Assembly (NCBI GenBank): GCA_018267365.1
Contig: JAFDYQ010000006.1
Coordinates: forward strand, 1-64,000
DNA from: Bacteroidota bacterium
GTDB taxonomy: Bacteria > Bacteroidota > Bacteroidia > Chitinophagales > LD1
Reading direction: 5' to 3'
DNA: 64,000 nt
The notes under the pieces: model-generated
What the model saw: the letters and a program-made list of their open reading frames with translations, nothing else
Databases searched by the model: none
What the model was told of the DNA's origin: nothing
Position numbers and translations under genes: made by a program
Shown here: positions 25,085 through 33,999 of the stretch, piece by piece
Layout: the number at the start of each line of letters is the position of its first letter
How positions within the stretch are numbered: the first letter of the stretch is position 1

Positions 25085-26098
25085 TCAACTAAGGATCTTG
25101 ATGACAAGCTCCTTTAACAGTTCTCCTTCTTCTGTATTGTTATTGTTCATCCCCTTAGACCGGAGATCATACTCCTCCAGTACGTGAAATATGTACTCCA
25201 GCTTTTGATTAGAATATTTGGCTACAGCTGCTTTGTAATCTTTGACGAAGTAGGGGTTTACTTTCAATACGGCTGCCAGCTCATGATCTGATTTGAGTTT
25301 GTTGTGAGCAGTGACAAATACTTTTGAGAAGAAGCCCTGTAGTGTACCGAGTACCAGGGGCATCGGACCATTTTTAGGATTGGCTACAAAGTAGTTTACA
25401 ATCTTGTGCACCTTGGTCACATCCTTATGTGCCAGGGCATTGCTCAGTTCAAAGGAGTTGTACTCCTTGCTCACGCCTACGCCCTTCTCTATATCCTCTT
25501 TGGTGATGGTGGCGCCCTTCGGCTTATTGATGATGAGCTTGTCTATCTCATTGGCTACAGTAGAGATCTCCGTGCCGGTAAACTCTGCGAGTAGTGCCAC
25601 CGTATCATCATCCATCTTGTAGCCTTTGCTCTTGATATATCCTTTGATCCATGCGGGCATCTGATAGTCGCGCAGCGGATTGGATTCAAAGTAAACGGCC
25701 AGCTTCTGTATCTCTTTACCAAAAGACTTACGCTTGTCAGGCAGGCCATGCTTGTAGGCGATGGCAAGCACGGTAGACTTAACCGGATTTTTGACATAAG
25801 ACAAGATGCCATCTATGTCTTTGAAAGATTGTGCCTCCTTGATCAGTACCAGCTGGCGCTCGCTCATCATAGGCAGGCGGCGGCAGGTCTCTATCACTAT
25901 CTGAGCCGTACAGTCTTTGCCGTATAGTATGGTTTGGTTGAAAGCCTTTTCGCCCTCGGTCAGAACATTGTCTTCTATAGCCTCCGTGAGCTGGTCTATG
26001 AAATAGTCCTCCTCTCCACAAAAAAAGTAGATCGGCGCAAACTGTTTATTGCGGATGCTCGTCAGGAGCGGTTCGAAGTCGTGTTGCTCTTTGGCCAT
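25085..26098 (-). CDS. holA: DNA polymerase III subunit delta
   Basis: Clamp-loader subunit that opens the sliding clamp during DNA replication. The 337-residue chain begins with the conserved PIYFFCGEEDYFIDQLTEAI and keeps the family order of a degenerate AAA+ domain and a C-terminal helical collar domain; NPYFVKDYKAAVAKY is the typical late motif. It lacks a functional Walker A, as expected for delta. It converges with mtgA (5 bp apart) and follows amn by 39 bp on the same strand. Confidence 0.95.
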   Translation of the reverse strand: MAKEQHDFEPLLTSIRNKQFAPIYFFCGEEDYFIDQLTEAIEDNVLTEGEKAFNQTILYGKDCTAQIVIETCRRLPMMSERQLVLIKEAQSFKDIDGILSYVKNPVKSTVLAIAYKHGLPDKRKSFGKEIQKLAVYFESNPLRDYQMPAWIKGYIKSKGYKMDDDTVALLAEFTGTEISTVANEIDKLIINKPKGATITKEDIEKGVGVSKEYNSFELSNALAHKDVTKVHKIVNYFVANPKNGPMPLVLGTLQGFFSKVFVTAHNKLKSDHELAAVLKVNPYFVKDYKAAVAKYSNQKLEYIFHVLEEYDLRSKGMNNNNTEEGELLKELVIKILS

Positions 26099-26137
26099 TA
26101 TTGGTTGGCAGGTGTCTGTTGGCTGTTTACAGGAATT

Positions 26138-26908
26138 CTAGAATTTGAGGTGCTTTACCGTCAGTCCGTTATTGATCAGTTGCTGCAGGGATGATATGCC
26201 TACCTTGAGGTGTGTATCTACATAGTTGATCGTCACTTTGGTATCGCTCGCATCCGTTTTCACGCCCTCCGGTACCATGGGCTGATCAGAGACGAGTAAG
26301 AGTGCGCCTGCCGGTATTTCATTTTTGAAGGCAGTGATGAAGATCGTGGCTGTCTCCATATCTATAGCCATAGCGCGTATCTTGCGCAGATATTCTTTGA
26401 AATCCTCATCCCACTCCCACACACGGCGGTTAGTAGTGTATACTGTCCCTGTCCAGTAGTCCTGGGCGTAGTCACGTATGGTGGTAGAGATCGCCTTCTG
26501 CAGGGCAAAGGCCGGTAGTGAAGGCACCTCTGCCGGGAAGTAGTCATTGGATGTACCCTCACCGCGTATCGCCGCGATAGGCAGGATCAGGTCGCCTACC
26601 TGATTCTTCTTTTTCAGGCCGCCGCATTTGCCGAGGAAGAGCACCGCCTCCGGCTCTATAGCCGATAGCAGGTCCATCACCGTAGCTGCATTGGGGCTGC
26701 CCATACCAAAGTTGATGATTGTGATGCCATTGGCGCGGGCAGAGCGCATAGGACGGTTGAGCCCTACTACCTCCACACCATGCCATTCTGCAAACATAGT
26801 CACATAGTTGTCAAAGTTGGTAAGGAGTATAAACTTGTCAAAGTCTGCCAGCTCGCGGCCCGTATAGCGGGGCAGCCAGTTATTCACTATGTCTTGCTTG
26901 GTCTTCAT
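26138..26908 (-). CDS. amn: AMP nucleosidase
   Basis: Hydrolyses AMP to adenine and ribose 5-phosphate, tuning adenylate levels. This is the short 256-residue Bacteroidota form, a PNP/UDP-type phosphorylase fold without the long N-terminal regulatory domain of E. coli Amn. LFLGKCGGLKKKNQVGDLIL and GEGTSNDYFPAEVPSLPAF form the phosphate and base site, and the catalytic region is DMETATIFITAFKNEI followed by LLLVSDQPM. The ATG at 26908 (MKTKQDIVNNWLPRYTG) is chosen; the frame up to 27106 runs over the divergent gene. Confidence 0.93.
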   Translation of the reverse strand: MKTKQDIVNNWLPRYTGRELADFDKFILLTNFDNYVTMFAEWHGVEVVGLNRPMRSARANGITIINFGMGSPNAATVMDLLSAIEPEAVLFLGKCGGLKKKNQVGDLILPIAAIRGEGTSNDYFPAEVPSLPAFALQKAISTTIRDYAQDYWTGTVYTTNRRVWEWDEDFKEYLRKIRAMAIDMETATIFITAFKNEIPAGALLLVSDQPMVPEGVKTDASDTKVTINYVDTHLKVGISSLQQLINNGLTVKHLKF

Positions 26909-26971
26909 ACCGCACGTATTATCTATTGACGTGCTAATTACGCAAATTCGCGTCAAATCAATCCACAAGCG

Positions 26972-27421
26972 TTGACAACAGTGGTTTTTGGCGAATACCC
27001 CTTCCGCTTTCGCGAGGAGAAAGGGTTGCGCATGATCTTCGATCCTGTGCGGCGCAAGTATGTAGCGCTGACGCCGGAGGAATGGGTGCGCCAGCACATC
27101 ATTCACTACCTAAGGGATCGCGGCTATCCGGCATCGCTGATAGCGATAGAGCGCGGCATAGAGGTCAATGGACTGATGCGGCGATTTGATATAGTGGTCT
27201 ATGATCGTGATACACTACCGCTCATACTCATAGAGTGCAAGGCGCAAGAAGAACCTCTGGACCACAAAGTAGTGATGCAGGCAGTAGCCTACAATCTGAC
27301 CGTAAGGGCAAAATATCTCTGGCTCACCAACGGCACGCACACTTACTTCATCCGCCTCTCCGATGGGGAGGTGCTGGATGAAGTAGTGACGTTTGATCAG
27401 ATATTAAGATCTGGGGAATAG
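26972..27421 (+). CDS. Stand-alone HsdR N-terminal-type (PD-(D/E)XK-like) protein
   Basis: A 149-residue protein matching the N-terminal nuclease domain of type I restriction R subunits, but alone. The typical EYPFRFREEKG..MIFDPVRRKY.ALTPEEWVRQHIIHYL opening is present (read here in short pieces), and the nuclease-fold core reads RRFDIVVYD then LILIECKAQ, the D...ExK signature. No ATG exists at the right place: TTG at 26972 fits the length best; GTG at 26981 or an ATC further upstream are alternatives. Such stand-alone proteins are common in Bacteroidota and are not proof of a restriction system; no hsdM or hsdS lies nearby. It is divergent from amn. Confidence 0.85.
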   Translation: MTTVVFGEYPFRFREEKGLRMIFDPVRRKYVALTPEEWVRQHIIHYLRDRGYPASLIAIERGIEVNGLMRRFDIVVYDRDTLPLILIECKAQEEPLDHKVVMQAVAYNLTVRAKYLWLTNGTHTYFIRLSDGEVLDEVVTFDQILRSGE

Positions 27422-27438
27422 ACGGGGAGGCTTTTTCT

Positions 27439-27657
27439 CTATTTGTCGGCTTTCTTGGTCTCGGCGCCGTCCTTGTCTACATTGACTCCACCGCCATTTT
27501 TGCCCTCTACTTTGACGCCTTCCTTGTCTACGTCCAGCTCTCCGCCTTTCTTGCCGTTGATGTGTATACCGGGCTTTTCATCGCGGGCAGGCTCATGATT
27601 ACAGGATGTCAGAGCGAGAGCAGCAGCGATAGCCAGGATCAGTGTGTAAGCTTTCAT
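27439..27657 (-). CDS. Small secreted lipoprotein, Gly/Lys/Asp-rich
   Basis: A 72-residue lipoprotein with unknown role. The signal peptide MKAYTLILAIAAALALTSC ends in a lipobox Cys at residue 19. The mature part is very hydrophilic and repeats a motif of the kind INGKKGGELDVDKEG / VEGKNGGGVNVDKDG, two or three degenerate turns of about 14 residues, which could form a small beta-roll. It converges on the HsdR-N-type gene and is divergent from the HD-domain gene. Confidence 0.7.
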   Translation of the reverse strand: MKAYTLILAIAAALALTSCNHEPARDEKPGIHINGKKGGELDVDKEGVKVEGKNGGGVNVDKDGAETKKADK

Positions 27658-27733
27658 GTTTGATATTTTAGAATGATGAATGTTATATCCTTTTCAAATG
27701 ACGTGCCTCACTTTTTCAGTGGGCCCGATTCAT

Positions 27734-27741
27734 TACTTTCG
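27734..27741 (+). promoter_or_regulatory. -7 promoter element (TACTTTCG) next to the start codon
   Basis: The same TACTTTCG box as at 19783-19790 ends four bases before the ATG at 27746. The -33 region is weak. The arrangement again suggests transcription starting at the initiation codon. Confidence 0.4.
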
Positions 27742-27745
27742 CCCC

Positions 27746-28984
27746 ATGGCAGACAATAAGCGCAAGATCTTTAATGACCCGGTACACGGGTTCATCACGA
27801 TACCGCATGACATCATATTTGATATCATAGAGCATCCATACTTTCAGCGTCTGCGCCGCATACAGCAGCTAGGATTGAGTAATTATGTCTATCCCGGTGC
27901 CAATCATACCCGCTTTCATCATGCCCTGGGGGCTTTTCACCTAATGCGTCAGGCTGTCAATATCCTGAAGGTCAAAGGCCATGAAATCACATCTGAGGAA
28001 GAGTGCGCTGCACAGATAGCTATACTACTCCATGATATAGGCCACGGGCCCTACTCACATACCCTGGAGAATATACTCGTGCCCGGTGTGCATCACGAGG
28101 AGCTATCGCGCATCTATATGCAGCGGCTCAATACGCACTTCGGGGGTAAGCTCGGGATGGCTATTGAGATATTTGAGGGCAGGTATCACAAGCCATTCCT
28201 GCATCAGCTCGTATCCTCTCAGCTGGATGTGGACAGGCTGGACTACCTCACGCGCGACAGCTTCTTTACCGGTGTGAATGAAGGTGTGATCAGCTATGAC
28301 CGTATCATAGAGATGATGAACGTGACGGATGGCCAGCTGGTCATAGAGCGCAAAGGCATCTACTCCATAGAAAACTTCATCATAGCTCGTCGCCTTATGT
28401 ACTGGCAGGTCTATCTGCACAAGACAGTGGTATGCGTAGAGAATATGCTGGTACGGGCCCTGCAGCGTGCCCAGCAGCTGATAGGGGAGGGCCACAAGGT
28501 GGAGGCCTCGCCGGCGCTGAATTATTTCTTCCATAAAAGTGTGACCCTGCGTGATTTTGCCGAAGATCAGGAGGTACTGGAGCTGTACTCCCGCCTGGAT
28601 GATATGGATATCATGTCTGCGCTCAAGTACTGGAGGCACTCAGAGGATGCTATTCTCAGATTACTGTGCGCGTCTATACTAGACCGAAGGCTCTTTCGCA
28701 TAGAGATGCAGGCAGTTGCATTTTCGGAGGAGACCGTGACTGCGCGCAGGCGCGAGGCGGCACATGAGTATGGTATCACTGAGTCTGACGCACACTACCT
28801 GGTATGGACCGACACGACTATCAATCATGCCTACAATCCCGATGAGGACCGTATCAACATACTGGGTGCAGATGGCAAAGTGCAGGATATCACCCAGGCC
28901 TCAGACCAGCTCAACATCTCCGGCCTGTCCAAGCCTGTGATCAAGCACTACATCTGCTACCCTAAGGGGATGGCAAAGCATTGA
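27746..28984 (+). CDS. HD-domain phosphohydrolase, dGTPase-like
   Basis: Cytosolic metal-dependent phosphohydrolase of 412 residues. The metal ligands of the HD superfamily are clear: His in NHTRFHHALGAFHL, the HD pair in ILLHDIGHGPYSH and the later Asp in SQLDVDRLDYLTRD. The pattern matches the YdhJ-type relatives of dGTP triphosphohydrolase, which act on dNTPs or related nucleotides; this one's substrate is unknown. The ATG at 27746 (MADNKRKIFNDPVHGF) is the family-typical start; the frame back to 27680 is rejected. Confidence 0.92.
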   Translation: MADNKRKIFNDPVHGFITIPHDIIFDIIEHPYFQRLRRIQQLGLSNYVYPGANHTRFHHALGAFHLMRQAVNILKVKGHEITSEEECAAQIAILLHDIGHGPYSHTLENILVPGVHHEELSRIYMQRLNTHFGGKLGMAIEIFEGRYHKPFLHQLVSSQLDVDRLDYLTRDSFFTGVNEGVISYDRIIEMMNVTDGQLVIERKGIYSIENFIIARRLMYWQVYLHKTVVCVENMLVRALQRAQQLIGEGHKVEASPALNYFFHKSVTLRDFAEDQEVLELYSRLDDMDIMSALKYWRHSEDAILRLLCASILDRRLFRIEMQAVAFSEETVTARRREAAHEYGITESDAHYLVWTDTTINHAYNPDEDRINILGADGKVQDITQASDQLNISGLSKPVIKHYICYPKGMAKH

Positions 28985-29022
28985 CCTTGTGCAGATAGTA
29001 CTGTTTTTACTAGCTTCACGGA

Positions 29023-29838
29023 ATGAAGAAATTAATATTAGCCGCTCTGGTAGTGTGTGGCCTGGCTGCAGTTGCGCAGAGCATAGAGGGTACCAAACCC
29101 TTTGAGCTGGGTGTGATAGACCATGTGAAATCAGATATCCCTGGCCAAAGCAGAGATCTCAATATCTACCTGCCAAAGGGTTATACACCTCAAAAGCAAT
29201 GGCCGGTCATCTACTTGCTGGATGGTGGCAGGAATGAAGATTTCATACATATCTCAGGCATTGTGCAGTTTTTTACAGAAATAGTAGACACTATGCCTGA
29301 AGCTATCATAGTAGGGATATGTAATGTAGACCGCAAGCGTGATTTTACTTTTGCTCCGGGCTCTACAGAGGAGTTTAGAAAGATGATACCTAATGCCGGC
29401 GGATCCAAAGGGTTTATCACCTTTCTGGAGAAAGATCTCCGGCCATATATCCAGAAGAAGTATAACGGCAAAGGGACCAGTACCCTGATAGGCCAGTCTG
29501 CGGCCGGGCTGCTAGCCACCGAAGTCCTGCTGGCACATACCGGTCTTTTTGACAACTATCTGATAGTAAGCCCAAGTCTGTGGTGGAATGATGAAGCGCT
29601 TTTGAAAATAAAACCCGGAACGCTCAAAGAGTCGAAAAATAAGAAGGTATTTTTGGCAATAGGCAATGAGGGCGACCAGTCCATGAGGGACAGCAAGATG
29701 CTGCTGGAAATCATCAAATCGCCTGATATCAAAGTAGCCTTTCTACATATGCCGCAGGAGACGCATCTCACTATCCTGCACAATGCCGCCTATAAAGGGC
29801 TGCTCCATCTCCTGGCCAGGTCTGCGAAAAAGGACTAG
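29023..29838 (+). CDS. Secreted esterase, alpha/beta hydrolase (esterase D / Fes type)
   Basis: A 271-residue exported hydrolase. The signal peptide is MKKLILAALVVCGLAAVAQS. The catalytic Ser is Ser159 in the elbow GQSAAG; the Asp is probably in the LAIGNEGDQS region and the His in PQETHLTI. VIYLLDGGRNEDF is the typical early block of the putative esterase family PF00756, which includes esterase D, enterochelin esterase and tributyrin-type enzymes. Substrate unknown. It follows the HD gene by 38 bp and ends at a shared bidirectional terminator. Confidence 0.88.
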   Translation: MKKLILAALVVCGLAAVAQSIEGTKPFELGVIDHVKSDIPGQSRDLNIYLPKGYTPQKQWPVIYLLDGGRNEDFIHISGIVQFFTEIVDTMPEAIIVGICNVDRKRDFTFAPGSTEEFRKMIPNAGGSKGFITFLEKDLRPYIQKKYNGKGTSTLIGQSAAGLLATEVLLAHTGLFDNYLIVSPSLWWNDEALLKIKPGTLKESKNKKVFLAIGNEGDQSMRDSKMLLEIIKSPDIKVAFLHMPQETHLTILHNAAYKGLLHLLARSAKKD

Positions 29839-29857
29839 TGTAGTAATGATAAAGCAA

Positions 29858-29888
29858 TAAAATGGGCCGGTATGTTCCCATTTTATTT
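29858..29888. terminator. Bidirectional terminator
   Basis: A perfect 9-bp stem, TAAAATGGG (29858-29866) with CCCATTTTA (29877-29885), flanked by A/T tracts on both sides, lies between two converging genes and can end both transcripts. Confidence 0.85.
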
Positions 29889-29901
29889 ACATAAACGGTG
29901 A

Positions 29902-31599
29902 TCATTGTTTTATCATCTTGAATGTCTGCGTGGTACTGCTACCGGATATGTGTACCAGATACGCACCTGCACCCAAGACAGGAGCCTTGATGCTGGCTTT
30001 GCCACCTGATACTTCCAGAGGACTATTATAAATTTCGCGGCCGGCGATATCTGTGATGATCACGGTATAAGTACCTGCATCCGCCAGCCCTGTCAGAGAG
30101 ATGGCATCTTCAAATGGATTGGGATAGGCCGAGATACCGGAGGCAGCGCCTGCTTCAGTGATCGCAGTACCAGGAGTATGGTAGATCCATAGTTCATTGC
30201 CTAGGCCATTATAGTCGGCGGTAAAGAAGATACTGCCATTATTCTGGCACATGGCATAGCCATATTCAGCAGAGGTCAGTGGCGCAGTGTTGGGTGCGAT
30301 GGCTGGTGCTATAATTCTTGTATTGGCGCTGGTGCCGTCTGAGGCCCATAGCTCCGCATCAGTAGAAGAACTCACACAAGCAACAAAAAGTAACTGCCCG
30401 TTATAAGGCAGAAATGCTCCCGGATAAGCATCGATCGCGGGTGTGGCACTTAACATTTTGACCATAGAGGTACCCGCGTCGGTGCCGTCTGATGTCCAGA
30501 GTTGGCGGCCGTTGACACTGTCATTGGCACCAAAATACAAGCGATCATTTAAAAGGGCAATACCTGTCCATCCTGCTGCCGATGAGCCTGGTCCTGGCCT
30601 GATGTCTTTGACCAGTGTAGTACCTGCGCTGGTACCGTCAGTCACCCAAAGTTCATAGCCGGTAGCTGCCTGATGTGCATTGAAGTATAGTTTGTTATTG
30701 AGCAGTACAAAGCCTCCCAGAGATGCCGGTTCTCCTCCCGCCAGCCCGGGGTCTATATCTTTTAGGAGGCTGGTACCGGCAGCTGTGCCGTCTGATGTCC
30801 ATAGTTCATACCCATGCACACTGTCAGTCGCACCAAAGAGCATTTTGCCGTTGTAGGCGGTCATGCAGTATGCTCTCCCACCACCGGGTCCCGGCAGGAG
30901 GTCTACTACCATCATAGTGCCTATACTGGTACCATCCGTCTCCCATAGTTCTTTACCATGTACACCGTCATTGGCCCGGAAATATAAATTACCGTTAAAT
31001 TCATTGAACTGGCCGGAAAGCCCTGTTTGAGCGTTGGCCGTAAGCCCCTCAGGAGAGCCGTCGCTAATGCCGGGATAGATGTCTTTGATCATTCCGGTGC
31101 CTGTACTGGTCCCGTCACTGACCCACAGCTCGTAGCCATGCAGAGGGTCCTTTGCTGTATAGCATAGTTTATTATTGAATACGGTCAGTGATCCGGGAGA
31201 AGAGGAGTTCCCGCCGGGATATGCGTCTATGACCATGTGTGTGCCTGCTGAGGTGCCATCTGTGATCCAAAGCTCAGTACCGTGTATGCTATCACTTGCC
31301 ACAAAAAAGAGTTCGTTGTTGCATACTTTAAATGTACTGGGATAACTGCTGCCCGGTCCCGGCACCAGATCCTTAAACATTTGAGTGCCTGCACTGGTGC
31401 CATCACTGACCCACAGTTCTATACCAGTGGCAGGTGTGTAGGCGCTAAAATAAACTTTGCCCTGAAAGGATGTTTCATTGTAGGGGGTGCTATTGTCTGC
31501 TCCGGGATTGATATCTATGGGAGTAAAGACCTGAGCCGTAGCCAGCCCCCCTGACAGCAAAAATAGTATCATAAAAAAAAGTGAAGAGTTCTTTTTCAT
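29902..31599 (-). CDS. ELWxxDGT-repeat secreted protein with T9SS type A sorting domain
   Basis: A 565-residue T9SS cargo protein. From the ATG at 31599 it has a signal peptide (MKKNSSLFFMILFLLSGGLATAQ). Eight repeats follow with the core GxELWxSDGTSAGTxMxKD, each about 45-50 residues, the ELWxxDGT family of probable beta-propeller blades; a ninth, worn repeat is ELWIYH. The last ~75 residues are a sorting domain beginning SAYPNPFEDAISL. Eight repeats would suit a closed eight-bladed propeller. Role unknown: such proteins are common in predatory or gliding Bacteroidota. The longer frame to 31635 is rejected. Confidence 0.93.
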   Translation of the reverse strand: MKKNSSLFFMILFLLSGGLATAQVFTPIDINPGADNSTPYNETSFQGKVYFSAYTPATGIELWVSDGTSAGTQMFKDLVPGPGSSYPSTFKVCNNELFFVASDSIHGTELWITDGTSAGTHMVIDAYPGGNSSSPGSLTVFNNKLCYTAKDPLHGYELWVSDGTSTGTGMIKDIYPGISDGSPEGLTANAQTGLSGQFNEFNGNLYFRANDGVHGKELWETDGTSIGTMMVVDLLPGPGGGRAYCMTAYNGKMLFGATDSVHGYELWTSDGTAAGTSLLKDIDPGLAGGEPASLGGFVLLNNKLYFNAHQAATGYELWVTDGTSAGTTLVKDIRPGPGSSAAGWTGIALLNDRLYFGANDSVNGRQLWTSDGTDAGTSMVKMLSATPAIDAYPGAFLPYNGQLLFVACVSSSTDAELWASDGTSANTRIIAPAIAPNTAPLTSAEYGYAMCQNNGSIFFTADYNGLGNELWIYHTPGTAITEAGAASGISAYPNPFEDAISLTGLADAGTYTVIITDIAGREIYNSPLEVSGGKASIKAPVLGAGAYLVHISGSSTTQTFKMIKQ

Positions 31600-31789
31600 A
31601 TCGCCTGATTGAGTGGTGAGAATAATGCGATACAAAGATAGAAGCAGTAAAGTTCATTTAGGATCGGAATGCGACGATTTGTGATAATTTTTGGTGATTG
31701 ATTGATATTTAAATATCTGTTATACAGTGTTATATGTTGTTGTTGGTCTGCTCAAATCTAGCCTGTCAGCACTCTCGTGCGATTACTGC

Positions 31790-31820
31790 TTTCGTCGCTC
31801 GTGATTTATGTGTATATTCG
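31790..31820 (+). promoter_or_regulatory. Promoter of rpsA
   Basis: TTTC (31790-31793), exactly 19 bp, then TATATTCG (31813-31820). Each box is one base from the TTTG/TAnnTTTG consensus and the spacing is ideal. It predicts an 80-nt leader before the ATG at 31904. Confidence 0.6.
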
Positions 31821-31903
31821 CACTCCCTTTATACAGGGGATCATTTACAAATAAAACTCACGGACTCCGGGTGAGAATAAACAATAACAGAGGTATATCA
31901 GAA

Positions 31904-33838
31904 ATGTCTGAAGAAACACAAGAAGTAGCAGCTACACCGGCAGCTACAGAAACCAAAAAGCAAGTACAGCCTGCTACTGCACACGACGACTTTGACTGGT
32001 CAGTAGACAAGCGCAACGTAGTAAGCTACGACAAAAAGCAGCATGATGAGTATGATGCCCTCTATGGCTCTACACTCCGCACGCTGGAAGACCACCAGAT
32101 CGTAAAGGGTACAGTAGTAGCCGTGACGAATACTGACGTGGTATTCAACATCGGCTTCAAGTCTGACGGCCTCGTGCCACTGTCAGAGTTTCGCGATCAG
32201 GAGGAGCTCAAGATCGGCGAAGAGTATGACGTATATGTAGTGAGCAAGGAAGACAAGAAGGGCCACCTGCTGCTGAGCCGCAAGAATGCGAAGCTCCTGA
32301 AGGCATGGGAGCAGATCGTGACCGCAGCCTCTACAGGCGAGGTAGTGACAGGCCGCATCAGTTCCAAGACCAAGGGTGGTCTGATAGCCAATGTATTTGG
32401 CCTCGACACATTCCTCCCAGGCTCTCAGATAGACGTGAAGCCTATCACTGACTACGATATCTACGTAGGCAAGACCCTCGAGCTGAAGGTGGTGAAGGTG
32501 AACGAAGCCATCAAGAACGCAGTAGTATCTCACAAGGCGCTCATCGAGTCTGATATCGAATCACAACGTGAAGAGATCATCGGCAAGCTCGAAAAAGGCC
32601 AGGTACTGGAAGGTACTATCAAGAACATCACAGACTTCGGTGCATTCATCGATCTGGGCGGTGTGGATGGTCTCCTCTATATCACTGATATATCATGGGG
32701 CCGTATCCAGCATCCTAGCGAGGTACTGCAGCTCAACCAGAAGCTCAATGTGGTGGTACTGGACTACGATGACCAGAAGAAGAGGATATCTCTCGGTCTC
32801 AAGCAACTGCAGCCACACCCATGGGATACCCTGGATGCCGGCATCGAAGTGGGCTCTAAGGTCAAGGGCAAGATCGTCAATATCGAAGATTACGGTGCAT
32901 TCCTCGAGATCACCCCGGGCGTAGAAGGCCTGATACACGTGTCTGAGGTGAGCTGGTCTTCTGCTCCGATCAATAGCCGTGAGTTCTTCAAGCTCGGTGA
33001 CATACACGAGGCTATCGTGATGACCATCGACCGTGAGGAGCGCAAGATGTCCCTGTCTCTCAAGAGGCTGACAGAAGATCCATGGACCAAGATCGCTGAG
33101 AAGTTCCCTGTGGGTACCCGTGTGAAGGGTACGGTGAAGAACCTGACTCCATACGGCGTATTCGTAGAGCTGGGTGACGGTATCGGTGGTATGATCCACA
33201 TCTCTGACCTGAGCTGGACCAAGCGCTACAACCACCCTAGCGAATTCACCAAGGTAGGTGCTGAGCTGGACGTGGTAGTACTGGATATCGACAATGATAA
33301 CCGCAAGCTGTCTCTGGGCCACAAGCAGATCGAGGAAGATCCATGGGATACTTTCGAGACTGTATTCCCGGTAGGCTCTGTGCATGAGGCGTCTGTGATC
33401 AGCGCTGATGACAAGGGTGCCGTAGTACTCCTGCCATACGGCCTGGAGGGATACGCTCCTAAGAAGCACACTGCCAAGGAATCAGGCGGCTATCTGGCTG
33501 CTGATGAGAAGGCACAATTCAAGGTGCTCGAATTCAATCGCAATGACAAGCGTATACTCCTCTCTCATGCACGTACATGGGAAGAAGCTAAGCGCGATGC
33601 TGTAGAAGCTGTCAAGAACGAGAAGAAGGCAGAAGCAGCCTCAGCCAGCAAGAAGGTGAAGGAGATCAACAAGTCTGTAGAAAAATCTACACTCGGTGAC
33701 CTCAGCGCTCTGAGCAACCTCAAGGATAAGCTGATGGGTGATGAAGCAAACGCAGCATCCAAGAAAGCGGCTGAAGCCAAGGAAGAAAAGAAAGATGACG
33801 CTAAGAAGGACGAAGCCACTGGCGACCTCTTCTCTTAA
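31904..33838 (+). CDS. rpsA: 30S ribosomal protein S1
   Basis: Ribosomal protein that captures mRNA for the 30S subunit, of special weight in Bacteroidota, where Shine-Dalgarno pairing is weak. The 644-residue product has an acidic/Thr-rich N-terminus (MSEETQEVAATPAATETKK), then six S1 OB-fold domains: the first two diverged, the third to fifth with the clear GxVKGxVKNITDFGAFVDLG and SWxxRxxHPSE pattern, and a weaker sixth. A Lys/Ala/Glu-rich tail follows. The ATG at 31904 is chosen; the frame upstream to 31808 is leader. Transcription ends at the hairpin at 33872. Confidence 0.97.
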   Translation: MSEETQEVAATPAATETKKQVQPATAHDDFDWSVDKRNVVSYDKKQHDEYDALYGSTLRTLEDHQIVKGTVVAVTNTDVVFNIGFKSDGLVPLSEFRDQEELKIGEEYDVYVVSKEDKKGHLLLSRKNAKLLKAWEQIVTAASTGEVVTGRISSKTKGGLIANVFGLDTFLPGSQIDVKPITDYDIYVGKTLELKVVKVNEAIKNAVVSHKALIESDIESQREEIIGKLEKGQVLEGTIKNITDFGAFIDLGGVDGLLYITDISWGRIQHPSEVLQLNQKLNVVVLDYDDQKKRISLGLKQLQPHPWDTLDAGIEVGSKVKGKIVNIEDYGAFLEITPGVEGLIHVSEVSWSSAPINSREFFKLGDIHEAIVMTIDREERKMSLSLKRLTEDPWTKIAEKFPVGTRVKGTVKNLTPYGVFVELGDGIGGMIHISDLSWTKRYNHPSEFTKVGAELDVVVLDIDNDNRKLSLGHKQIEEDPWDTFETVFPVGSVHEASVISADDKGAVVLLPYGLEGYAPKKHTAKESGGYLAADEKAQFKVLEFNRNDKRILLSHARTWEEAKRDAVEAVKNEKKAEAASASKKVKEINKSVEKSTLGDLSALSNLKDKLMGDEANAASKKAAEAKEEKKDDAKKDEATGDLFS

Positions 33839-33850
33839 ATCGTAACTGAC

Positions 33851-33902
33851 AGCTCCGGCTGTGACGATATGAGCCGTTCAGAGTGATCTGAGCGGCTTTT
33901 TT
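33851..33902 (+). repeat. Terminator-bearing direct repeat, copy 1
   Basis: About 50 bp from AGCTCCGGCTGTGACG through the T-tract are repeated at 34780-34832 with a single substitution (T at 33877, C at 34806). The copy includes ~20 bp upstream of the hairpin, so the likeness is not just convergent terminator shape. Confidence 0.9.
33872..33902 (+). terminator. rpsA terminator
   Basis: AGCCGTTCAGA pairs with TCTGAGCGGCT over 11 bp (one G-U pair) around a GTGA loop, followed by six T. It lies 34 bp after the rpsA stop codon. Confidence 0.92.
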
Positions 33903-33999
33903 ATTTGTAAAAATCAGTTTCTTAAGGTGGATGGATGGTACACCAAGATAGCGCCCCGAACCACAGGATAAATACGCAATATTATTTCAATACAGCGTT

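Noticed and set aside
26972..27421. Part of a type I restriction-modification system
   Set aside because: Only the N-terminal R-subunit-like domain is present; helicase, methylase and specificity genes are absent in the window.
30300..31460. CRISPR-like array from the regular ELWxxDGT spacing
   Set aside because: The repeats are protein-coding, uneven in DNA sequence and inside one long reading frame.
32693..33469. 258-codon minus-strand frame inside rpsA
   Set aside because: Antisense shadow of the S1 repeats; repeat symmetry keeps it open. No start signal or known motif.
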